NCBI GenBank assembly: GCA_019828595.1
Contig: JAHQRK010000038.1
Span: 1 to 64,000 of the forward strand
DNA length: 64,000 nucleotides
Reading direction: 5' to 3'
Source of the DNA: Aphanomyces cochlioides
Lineage: Eukaryota > Oomycota > Saprolegniomycetes > Saprolegniales > Verrucalvaceae
Shown here: piece by piece, positions 11,101 to 19,835 of the stretch
Layout: every line of letters begins with the position of its first letter
Numbering within the stretch: position 1 is the first letter of the stretch
Program-made: the position numbers and the translations under genes
Notes under the pieces: generated by a model
Told to the model about the DNA's origin: nothing
Databases searched by the model: none
The model's input: only the letters and a program-made list of their open reading frames with translations

Positions 11101-11548
11101 TGGACTGATTGCGGCCTTGGGATGTGCCTTGAGTCTAAGCCTGGCGAATCCAGTGATCTTCGGTGATTCACGCTTGGTTATCCACCAAGTACTGGGGTGG
11201 ATGCCGAGCAAGCAGTCCCATTTACAGAGCTGCCTTGATCGGGTCCGCGCACTAAGAGATCGAGCGACTGGGGTGGAATTTCACCACGTGAAGCGGGAAT
11301 GGAACGGCGCCGCTGATCTGCTGGCTGGGCTCGCACTGCAAGACCGGGCTGGAGGGCAAGTGCTGGACGAATCGGTCCTGGAAGAGCTACAGCGACGCAA
11401 CCTGCTGCCGGAGCTTCTGCACCCCGCCGCTGCCGTTGCAACCCCGATGATTATGGCGTTCCAAGCAAGGTCGACGGAGAAGATGGCTGCCCTGAGTGGA
11501 TCGAGTGAGCAAAGCACAAGACCGAGAGAGAGAATTGGCGAATATTAA
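8135..11548 (+). pseudogene. pol: protease, RT, RNase H and archaeal-type RNase H, with four in-frame stops
   Basis: A single frame holds the whole region, interrupted only by stops at 8663, 9437, 10799 and 11024. The protease part has LAETGANMSII and ILGMDFL (Glu where the catalytic Asp is expected). The RT part (about 9,545-10,150) shows SPWASPIVLV, DIRLCIDYRGIND and LKNAPMIYQRM, but the YxDD box appears as SFAGDI. In the first RNase H, YTTTSA and VYSRHG replace two catalytic Asp residues. A second RNase H (about 10,955-11,330) keeps all four acidic positions: AFDGA, AEYSGL, IFGDSR and EWNGAAD. This fits a decayed native RNase H whose role passed to the acquired one, as proposed for dual-RNase H elements. 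Confidence 0.85.
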
Positions 11549-13424
11549 GTGCTATTTGCGGGGCGAAGTCAGCAACCTGACTGAGACGGAGTGTCGTTTG
11601 TTGCCCAAGTTAGCCGGTCAGTTCGAAATCGGCGAGCGAGGGGCTCTATACCGCGTCGAGTGGTCGTCGAAGAGATCGCCCGAAGAGCGCATGCAATGGA
11701 AGCTGGTGATCCCGCCGCGGGATCACCAGAGATGCAAATGTTTATTTGCGCCAACGACTCACTCTTGGACCTCAACATCATCGAGGACATTGTGAATCCC
11801 AAAAATGAGGAAAATTAAAAATAATTTGCATTTTAAAAGGGATGAATAAATTATCCTATTTTTGTATAGAAAAGAATAAATTATTCTATTTTTTGTATGA
11901 GATAAATAAATAATGAAGTGGTCATCATATGAAGAATAAATTACAGAACATATTTTCGGCAAGTCTGATCCCGCGAGTCCTGGTCAAGGTGGTGCTGGCT
12001 CATTGTCATGACGACGCTCAGGGTGGACACGCAAAGTTCCAACGGACGTATGAGCGCGCAAGTGCCCACTTCTATTGGAGACTGATGTACGCCGACACGA
12101 AAGACTACGTTGCCGACTGCGCCATCTGCAATACAGCTGGGCCACCGCCGAACTTTCGAGCCTTGAGTCCAGGGAACCTCACCCCGGAAGGACCGTTAGA
12201 TGTGGTGTGCATGGATGCCGCGACCGACATGCCGTCATCGTTCAGAGGGAACCCCCAGTTGATCGTCTTCGCCGATGTGTTCACGGGCTTCATCATGACC
12301 AAGGCGACACCGAATCGGACGGTTCACACAGTCGCTCTCGCCTTCGAGGAAGTCGTTTTCCGCCACTTTGGGGCCTGCTGTGAACTGCGCCATGACCGCG
12401 ATCCTTCCTTCATGTCAAACGTGTTCAAGTATTTCTGTGAGATGTTGGGACAGCGGCAGATGCTGACCTTTGCGTACCGTCCGCAGGCGAATGGCCTTGC
12501 CGAGCGATCGATCCAAGTGATGGTCCGTGCCGTGAAGCACTATGTTCAGGATCCGAAGCAAAGAGACTGGGACGACTGGGCTGAGAGACTGGTGTTCGAG
12601 ATGAACACGTCCGTGTCGGTCGTGCGCAAGGAGACTCCGTTCTTCCTCATGCACGGATGGGACCCGCACACCACGATCACTGCGAGCTGCCGACAGTCCG
12701 TGGGGACGCCGAGCAAGAAGCTTATCGCTGGCGATTGCAAGTCCACCAGCAGCAAGTGTATTGCCATGCATTGAATCGAGACCTGGTTGGTGCGGCCCTC
12801 GCTAGCCGCGCGCGTCGTCACAATGAGCAACTGCCTGAAGACGTCGATGAACGTATCAAAGTGGGTGATGCAGTGTGGCTGTACTTCGACCAGGTTAAGC
12901 CCGGCGTGAAAGTCAAGTTAGCCCACTGGTGGCACGGCCCTTTCCGCGTGTTATCGCGCCCCAATGATTACTCAAGCGAATTGAAGTCGCGTGTGCGTCA
13001 TACAGGGAAAGTCTATCGGTTCCACGCGGTTGTGCACGACTCTCGGCTGAAGCCGCGACGGGTCTACCTAGAGCGGCCAGTGGAATTACTGCAAAATGTG
13101 CCGGAGATTGACTTCGACGAAGAGCTAGCATTACCCGACGACTCATTTCTTGGTGGACGACCCGACCGCGACGATGTACTGGGCTCGCGCCCGCAAGTTG
13201 TGGCTGTGCGAAACGTGCGATACACACAAGGCACGAAGGAGTATGAAGTTCAATTTTACCGGGGTGGACCGTGGATATGGGAAGCGCTTGTCAATATTCC
13301 GCCGTCTGAACTGATTTACGAATTTGAGCAAGTGCGCCTCGGGTTTGATCGGCTTGCGATGATGGTCCAGGAAGAGCTCCACCCGATCGAAGAGGAGGAG
13401 ACGAAGGACGACGATCAAGCGTAA
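11496..13424 (+). pseudogene. Integrase with chromodomain-like C-terminus, disrupted
   Basis: The N-terminal part (11,496 on) reads to WKLVIPP, is broken by an AT-rich insertion, and resumes with the HHCC zinc-binding segment (HCHDDAQGGH ... CAICN). The catalytic triad is intact in the 11,929-12,774 frame: CMDAATD, RHDRDPSF and ANGLAERS. A frameshift near 12,700 leads to the C-terminal frame (to 13,424). That frame has the VGDAVWLYFDQ / WHGPFRV integrase tail and a chromodomain-like segment VVAVRNVRYTQGTKEYEVQF. Integrase inserts the cDNA, and chromodomains may guide it to chromatin. The two breaks make this copy non-functional as read. Confidence 0.85.
11716..11965. mobile_element. 250-bp AT-rich insertion in the integrase
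   Basis: TGATCCCGC occurs at 11707-11715 and again at 11966-11974, exactly at the two broken ends of the integrase reading frame, as a 9-bp target duplication would. The insert is very AT-rich with repeated AATAAATTATYCTATTTTT-like stretches. It has no coding potential and no clear terminal inverted repeats. It may be a small non-autonomous transposon; its class is undetermined. Confidence 0.55.
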
Positions 13425-13494
13425 ATCCCAGCCCAGCGGCGCTCGAAATGGATTCCGATATCCCGGTTCGTCGGTACCTGGGTCAAGTCTCAGC

Positions 13495-14624
13495 CTAGTG
13501 CTTGTGGAGATCCCGGTTCGGAGGCGAGCCCGGAGGTGGTTGCGGTGCCCACTGACGATGTTGGGAACATTGCTTGATTGGGGCCTTGCAGCGAGCCATA
13601 TGCTTCGTCGTGATCCAGCGACATTGCTCCCCGTGGTGGCCAACTCTACGTTGCATACAATCCGCCAGCGGTAGAGCGCAGCGTCGGTCTTCTTTCCCAG
13701 GGTAGCGGTGGTCACACAGCTTCTCGTTCATGGCTTGGTGGTAGCGCTGAGCTTCTGCTGATATCTTGTCCTCGTATACCCAGTACGACTTTGTCGCGGC
13801 TCCCGGGTTCTCCACTATCTCATAGTCGGAGTCGTCAGAGTTGTCCACCACGGGTGATGCGGGGGCCGCAAAGAGATCATCGTCCTGGTCAGCCGACGGT
13901 GTGGCTGCTCCGTCAGAATCGATCGTCACAGACTCCCGAATGGCTTCGCGCATGCGCGCGACAAGTGAACTTGGTGGCGTGTCTATGGGTGGACCGAGGT
14001 CAACACCCGTGCTGGAGAGATCCTGGCCACTGGCAGGCGCGACAACGATGCTTGATAAGGTCTCAGACCCCTTCGCCCCCGACAAGGCCTTCAGCTACAC
14101 GAGTTGCTTCAACAAGGGAGGGTGGATGTTAGTACCTGAGACTCCAACGCGTCGATTTGCCGCCCCTGCGCCTCAAAGCGACTCTCCTGCAATTGAATGA
14201 GATTCGCTTGGGTCCCCACTTGCTCCTCAAGAACGCTGATTTTCTGCGTCGCTTGCGCTGTGGCCAGAACGCTTGCCGCGAGTTGGTGACTGCTTCTGAG
14301 CAGCAAGGAATGAGCGATGGAGATGAACTCTTGACGTGTCCTCGAGTCATGGATCCATCCATGAGCGTCGCGTCTAATCAACTGCCGGGAGTTGGCGAGC
14401 GTATCAACAGCTGCGTGCGTAAGCGAAGGGAGGTCGACCAACGAAGAAGCAGCGCCAGGGGAGGTCCCTTGAAGGCGCAGAGCATGGTTTCCAAGCTCGG
14501 TGGTGAGCTCCGACGCGGCTATGCTCAAAGCGGCCTGAAAGGACGACATGACGGCTGGCTGAGGCGCGAGCTGGTTGGATTGTGAGCCTGATGGCTTGGT
14601 TCCGTCAGAGCCCTTTGATGGCAT
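13495..14624 (-). CDS. Antisense retrotransposon gene 3 (coiled coil, Cys/His-rich C-terminus)
   Basis: Two exons are proposed: 14,624-14,136 and 14,094-13,495. They are joined across a 41-nt intron (GTACTAAC...TGTAG) that keeps phase 0 and gives 362 residues. The N-terminal half is Ala/Gln/Leu-rich and coiled-coil-like (VLEEQVGTQANLIQLQESRF). The middle is acidic and Ser-rich. The C-terminal 90 residues hold a repeated C-x(10-11)-C-x6-C-x2-[HR] pattern (CALPLADCMQR, CKAPIKQCSQHR) that could bind zinc. It lies antisense between integrase and the 3' LTR, next to two similar genes. No family is recognised. A DNA/RNA-binding or regulatory role is only a guess. Confidence 0.6.
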
Positions 14625-14818
14625 CGATCAGTTGGTTAGCGAGGACGGTGCACAGAATCCGCGAACAAACTGACTCAGGAAATCAATCGACAAATGCTCC
14701 TGTATTATCAGCCAATGGGATTGTACTATGAAGACTCTAAGCGTGTCAAGCGAGCCGATCAGTCGAGGGGCAGCGCGGGGAAGTCGATGCGAGGGCCGTA
14801 GCCGTCGATGTGGTAGCT

Positions 14819-15274
14819 TTACCCGAAGGGGCACTCGTCTTTGTAGTGGGAGCAAGACGGCGCGTTTGGCAAGTCTCCTGGCGTGATCCCCGAGCACGGA
14901 GCACCCATGTGCCCTCTCATGTCGCGATTGGCGTCGCGGTGGTCCAGGGGATATCTCTTAAGGTGCTGCGCTAACAGCTCGCTCAGCCGCATGACGCCCT
15001 GGGCGAGTTCGGTGTGGCTCTCCTGCAACCGGCGGATCTCCCGGTCCTTTTGCATAATTTGGCGCTGCAGCTGACGAAAGATTTGAGCGTGCTCAGCGAG
15101 CGTGTGGCTGAACGTGTCTTGTTGGTGATGGGCTTCCCGAATGCGCGCCTGCACCTCTGTTTTGTGGTCATCCTGGTGGACGTGGAAGGTTTGAAGCGCC
15201 TGCCCTAGCTGCTGGTTGGCCGCTGCGATCACTTGGTGCATCCGATCAGTGTTGTCTTGGTTGTTGAGAGCCAT
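14819..15274 (-). CDS. Antisense retrotransposon gene 2 (coiled-coil protein)
   Basis: The ATG at 15274 opens an uninterrupted 151-residue protein. Residues about 20-105 are strongly coiled-coil-like (ARIREAHHQQDTFSHTLAEH, QLQRQIMQKDREIRRLQESH). The C-terminus carries a short Cys/His cluster (GAPCSG, SCSHYKDECPFG) echoing the motif of its two antisense neighbours. It may be spliced at its 3' end. An intact frame within an element whose sense genes are full of stops suggests slower decay or selection. Function is unknown. Confidence 0.6.
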   Translation of the reverse strand: MALNNQDNTDRMHQVIAAANQQLGQALQTFHVHQDDHKTEVQARIREAHHQQDTFSHTLAEHAQIFRQLQRQIMQKDREIRRLQESHTELAQGVMRLSELLAQHLKRYPLDHRDANRDMRGHMGAPCSGITPGDLPNAPSCSHYKDECPFG

Positions 15275-15405
15275 GGCCAGAAGAAGATGAGCGACAACGA
15301 TGGTGAAAAGGAAAATGAAGAAGAAGATGTCGTGTTGCTCAAGGAATTGACTATGATGGCTATTCCGTTGGCTCGTCTTGTGAAAATTCGGTCTGTGAGG
15401 AGCTG

Positions 15406-16029
15406 TCAGGAGCTGTCAGTTGGCTGGGCCGGATGCATCCCGGAGCGACGATATGGGCAGCGCGCCAAGGAGTTGCGACAAGGATGGCCTTTGTTTGTTA
15501 ACATGCCGCACAGTTCGACGCCTGGACGACGGCGTGGCGAGCGCCCCTGCGATTGCACCGCAAGTCGAAGGTTGTCCAAGTCGGCTGCGAGCTTGACCAC
15601 AGCTCGCCCATATTGAACCACACTGTTTGCCGTATTGTCAACGGATACCTTTTGTCGAGTGAGTCGGCTGTTGAGCTGCTCCGTGGCGGTGGTTTGTGTA
15701 GCCACACGCTCATTCATCTCAATGATGGCCGCGTCCTGTTTGTCAATCCGTGCCAGAATGTGATTGATGTGGTTGACCTGGTTCTTCAGCCCCTCGATGC
15801 GGTCGTTTCTGAATGGCCCAGGAGTGCTCGCGTCGAATGGAGTCTCATCGCCGGATTCGTTGTCCTGCGGTAGCGGGGAATGCTCCGGAGAGTTGACGGC
15901 GTTGTCGCCCATCTTGCCCGACACCAAGAAAATTCCGGGAAGCGGCGCCACCGACGAAACATCTTGTGGTGAGCCTGGCCCTTGTAGCGACGACTCGACC
16001 GGTGGTGGCGATGGTAGCGACTGACTCAT
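15406..16029 (-). CDS. Antisense retrotransposon gene 1 (coiled coil, Cys motif)
   Basis: The ATG at 16029 (MSQSLPSPPPVESS) opens 207 residues. The first 75 are Pro/Ser-rich and disordered-looking. Residues about 78-160 form a heptad-like coiled coil (IEGLKNQVNHINHILARIDK). The end has LCGMLTNKGHPC-RNSLARCPYRR, the C-x9-C-x6-C-x2-[HR] pattern also seen in antisense gene 3. It starts 240 bp from the 3' LTR, so a promoter in or near that LTR could drive it. Homologues are not recognised. Confidence 0.65.
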   Translation of the reverse strand: MSQSLPSPPPVESSLQGPGSPQDVSSVAPLPGIFLVSGKMGDNAVNSPEHSPLPQDNESGDETPFDASTPGPFRNDRIEGLKNQVNHINHILARIDKQDAAIIEMNERVATQTTATEQLNSRLTRQKVSVDNTANSVVQYGRAVVKLAADLDNLRLAVQSQGRSPRRRPGVELCGMLTNKGHPCRNSLARCPYRRSGMHPAQPTDSS

Positions 16030-16268
16030 TTTGTCTCGAATGATCTTGTCCTTGCGGCGCACGACTTGTGGCTTACGATTGGCGGTGAACGATCGCTTTG
16101 GCTCGAGATCCGAAGAGTCGCTTGACAGATACGAGTGTGGGCGATGTCTGTTGAAGCTGAGCTAAATGTCGAAAACGCTTGTGGATCAAGTAAGCGAAGC
16201 CCAGCGAGTGTCGCTTGTCGGTTGACAGCCGTTTGTGTCCGTGGCGTCACGAGCTGCCAGGGGTGGTT

Positions 16269-17020
16269 TGTGGCAAAGCGAGCCGCCACTCGCGAAACCA
16301 ATCCAACGCGTAGGTTGACGCAAGGGGCGATGAACTATTGACTGGAAGGTCGCCAATCGCGACGGACTACGAGTGGATTTCAGTGCCGGATTGTCCAGGA
16401 ATTATGACCAAGGAGCAAGCAGTACAAGTGGAAAAGCAGAGCCCAACAAGCCAGAGCAGTGGCCACCAATGGAGGGCGACCAACCAGGCTTGCAGTCAGT
16501 GTGGTGGCCTGCTGCGAGCGTGTTGCCAAGACTTATGGCCAATTGAGTGAGTGAGTAAAGGTCAGAGACCAATCGTGAAGCGAGACGGAGACAATTACAG
16601 AGCGTGCGTGCGAAGTTTGTAGCTTAGGAAAGAGAGGCAGTAGTTAGACAGAACTCTTTTTGGTTGGCGTTGAATGAACCTCTAAGTTTGTGGCGTCCCG
16701 TCGAGAGAGTTTAAGCGCCAAGAAGTTTGCAGGAGTTCCGTGAGTCTGTCGAAAACTCGCACCGTCAATCGCCCTCACCAACGCCAGTCAACGCTAGGCG
16801 TAGCTCGTGGGCAACCGAGCAACCAACCCCCTTTCCAGTCCTCCCAACCGTCCTTTTCCCCGGCAGCGGTCAACTACTGCGAACTTTCAACCCACAGTCG
16901 TGCCTCTCCATTTCCTTCGATCGCGTCTGGCTCACCTAAATGCCCCAGGCGACCTCTAACCTTCCACCCCCCTTTTCTTGCTACGAGAAGCTCGGACTTC
17001 ACTGATCCGACTATCCCACA
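16269..17020 (+). repeat. 3' LTR of the dual-RNase H gypsy element
   Basis: 752 bp, preceded by a weak polypurine tract AGGGGTGG (16259-16266) and followed by the TTAG target duplication. A few substitutions and indels distinguish it from the 5' LTR, so the insertion is not brand new. Confidence 0.95.
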
Positions 17021-17647
17021 TTAGCCCCAGTTTCACATCTTGAGTAAGAAATTTGGACAGAACACATCTAGAATAAGAAAATTGGGACCATGGGACGATT
17101 ACAAACCTTGTCAAGTTTACTGGAGTTCAAACTTTGCCAGTAAGTTTTTTTGCCAAAATCTGCAAAACGTGGATCGTATCGACAAGGGGGTCCTCTATCA
17201 GTGTATTCCAAAGAGATGTTGTAGCCTTCAACAAAAATCTCAGTCAGAACTACTGTAGTCTCCGACAAACTCGACGAGAGTTTCACTGGAGCATAACGTC
17301 ACAGGCCTAGACACATGGATAGAGCAAATTCGAAGATGGGAAGAACCACTAATCATCCAGACAATGCTCATTTTTTTGAGTGAATACTATCGCTAGGAAG
17401 GCTACGCGTACTGAATACTCCTATTGATAGTAGCAAGGATAGGCGAGAGCACCTAGTAAGATGGCTGCGTCATGGTGTATATACGGTTTCCATAACGAGC
17501 TGCAGCGCAAGCTCGGATGCGTATTGTCCCCTCTCGCATCCAATTCAAGATTTCATCCACGATCATAATACTACGTTGGAAGTGTCGTTCAATCTGTGTC
17601 AAGGGAACCTGACATTCAAACACGTTGTGACAACCACGCACCGCTTT
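17021..17647 (+). repeat. Segmental duplication, copy 1, right half
   Basis: From 17,040 on it is nearly identical to 24,800-25,384. It includes the upstream region of a secreted-family gene (the CATCCAATTCAAGATTTC block at about 17,528). In this copy the gene body that should follow is missing; only its 3' end remains at 17,648. Confidence 0.85.
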
Positions 17648-17707
17648 TCTACCGTATGTATATGAGTGGCCCATTGGGTAGCCCGGGTAGCTCTGGTCGG
17701 TACAGTC
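17648..17707 (+). pseudogene. 3' remnant of a secreted-family gene, split by a retrotransposon
   Basis: It matches the end of copy A (GPLGSPGSSGR-type repeat) and continues, after the 5.6 kb element, at 23,330-23,475 with the same 3' flank that follows copy A at 2,055-2,185. The CAGTC target duplication (17703-17707 and 23330-23334) marks the break. Confidence 0.75.
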
Positions 17708-18006
17708 TGATCCGTGCCCAGGTCTTCGCGTGGGAAGGGCTGGGTTGCGCACACGATGGTGAATAAGGAACTGAATTACGCTTAACGAAACTTTCAGACT
17801 ACAACTAGCATACGCGTGCTCGGACACACAATCAGCACGCGTACAGCTACAGATCGTGACGTTGAGAAAGCATTCAGGAACATTCAGACGTGCAATCGAC
17901 AGGACATGTATGTTATCCGGAGAGCCGGATAACAAGTCTTCTAGACTTTGGATGCTGCTGATTCATCCAAAGTCTCTTGTTGGTGGACGACCAAGCTACC
18001 AGAACA
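17708..18006 (-). repeat. 3' LTR (left) of the chromodomain gypsy element
   Basis: 299 bp. It differs from the right LTR mainly by a short extra stretch (AAGTCTCTTGTT around 17,970-17,985) and a few substitutions. Confidence 0.9.
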
Positions 18007-18015
18007 CGGCCCCTC

Positions 18016-18609
18016 CTACAGAAGGCGGCGCACACGGGTCCTGCGGCGAAGACGAGGTGGGGCAGAAGATTCTCTGTCCCTGTCAATGGGCTGAAAGCCG
18101 TTGTCCACCCAACCATGCGTACGATGGGCTTGTGAGCGGTGAGGTGTGTTCAGATGGGCACCACTTGGTTTGCTGGCACGACGACTTGTAGACGAGACCC
18201 CTGGCTTCGGAAAGTTGGTGCGTCGAGGCATGTTGGTTTGTTGCTCTTCAAGTCCATCAATTTGCAATTGCATCTGAATGCTGGCACGTTTCATTGCCTC
18301 GTGGACGTTGGAAAGGTGCATATTTTGGCGGAAAAACGCCTTAACCAAAGTAGGCACGTCTTCTATGAGGTTTTCAATCGGTTCCCACGTAGACTCGGCG
18401 TCTTCCAATCCCATCCAATGCACAAGCAGAGCAAACGATTCGCCTTGGGGCTTCAGAGCAGAAATCGATCGTACGCAGTGTCCACCTTCGGTAAATCGTG
18501 CATAATTCATGATATCTTCTGTGACATTGTATTTTGCTTCAGCATAAAAGCATAGCCGACTTGCATGGTGTGTCGACTGAATTTTCGGAGGCGTGATATC
18601 TTCTACCAC
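18016..18609 (-). pseudogene. Chromodomain segment of the gypsy integrase
   Basis: A 197-codon frame contains a chromodomain-type sequence (FALLVHWMGLEDAESTWEP, then IENLIEDVP). A basic tail follows that ends next to the LTR. Chromodomains bind modified histone tails and are thought to target integration. The part that should connect it with the integrase core is deleted near 18,610-18,640. Confidence 0.75.
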
Positions 18610-18638
18610 AAAAATCCAATCGGAAAGGGCTTGAACAA

Positions 18639-19835
18639 TTACTTTTGGACCACGGCGTTGTCATTTCTGAAGTGAGCCCCTCGGTCAGTAACCCAAGTAG
18701 TGACAGTGCCAAACATACTGAACCAGTGACAGAGACTGGACGCGCAGTTGGCAGCTGTGGCGGCGTCAAACGGTTGCAACATACGATATCCAGAGGCGTC
18801 GTCTTTGAGAACAAGGACGTACTTGTGACCTGTTGTTCGGTCTACCGGCAATGAGAGATAGTCGAAATGGAGTAATTCATTTGGACGGGTGGCATGGAGC
18901 TGAGTTCCCAGTGGGCGAGGCATCATTCGTCCCCGGACCGATAGGCATTGCAAACAGCGGCCCACAAATTCCGTGACTTCATTGTCCATGCCGTCCCAGA
19001 CATATAATTCCTTGAGTGGGGCAAGGGTTGCTTGGACGCCACGATGACCTGACAATCCAGCATGCGCGACAATACGCAGACGATGTTTGAGGTCCAGCGC
19101 AGTAGGTGGAATCCAGATACGACCGACACCGTTGCAGAAGCAACCTTTTGATGGGAACCATGCGACATCTGAAGGGAGTTGCGAAGTGGCTTCGTTGCTC
19201 GCAGTAAACACCTCTTGGGCCTGTGCGATATCTTCCCATGATGGCCATTCAAAATCGGCAGCTTGGAGGGGCGCAGCCGGAGGTAGAGATAGCACGTTGA
19301 TGGGAACGTTGGGCCTGCAATTTTCTGGTGCACCAGTTGATATGCCGCGTCGGTTTTGATGCGACATTGGTGAGGGGGCAAGATCATGTTGACTTTTGGC
19401 TTGTGCAGCATCTTCTGAGCACCCAATCATCTTGTCCGCGACGTTCACTGTGTGCCACCGGGACAACATGTCCGCCCATACATTGTTCTCACCAGGGATG
19501 TGGATAATGGCGTACTTATAGCCGGACAAAGTCATCGCCCATCGTTGGAGGCGATCAGCTTGGTGCCGTTGCATGCCAGAATCGGTGGCCAAGAATTGAA
19601 TAGATACGCCAAGTTGCGATGGTCCGTGTAGATTGTAAATCCAGTTGGTCGAAGGAGGATATATTCGAGTCGTTTGCACGACTCGACGATGGCAAATGCT
19701 TCTTTGTCGGGTATGGGCCATCGACTGCTTGCCCCAGCAAAGCGCCCACTGAGGAAGGCAAGCGGTTTGTGTCGTTGTTGATGCAGTGGCAGGGCTGCGT
19801 CCTCGGGTGGGATTTGAGTAACGACAGATCCCCAA
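18639..19835 (-). pseudogene. RNase H end and integrase core, truncated
   Basis: The frame covers the end of RNase H (HIPGENNVWADMLSRW), the HHCC zinc finger (HAGLSGHRG ... CLQCLS) and two of the three catalytic acids (LLHFDYLSL and TDRGAHFRN). It then ends at once, without the region holding the catalytic Glu. An internal deletion of very roughly 100-150 codons is inferred. Confidence 0.8.

Larger units (their letters stand above)
5453..17020 (+). mobile_element. Ty3/gypsy LTR retrotransposon with dual RNase H and antisense genes
   Basis: Terminal direct repeats of 747 and 752 bp begin TGTGG and end CCACA. They are flanked by a 4-bp target duplication TTAG (5449-5452 and 17021-17024). The order is gag, protease, reverse transcriptase, RNase H, a second archaeal-type RNase H and integrase with a chromodomain-like tail, all on the plus strand. 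Three genes then lie on the opposite strand before the 3' LTR. The same site without the insertion is preserved in the paralogous locus near 24,786. Gypsy elements with an extra RNase H are known from oomycetes and plants. The sense genes carry several stops and frameshifts, so this copy is probably not autonomous. Confidence 0.95.

Noticed and set aside
11929..12774. Minus-strand and alternative frames within the integrase
   Set aside because: Shadows of the catalytic core; no features of their own.
5449..17024. Two independent solo LTRs instead of one element
   Set aside because: Gag-pol genes lie between them in the right order, and the TTAG target duplication flanks the pair, not each LTR.
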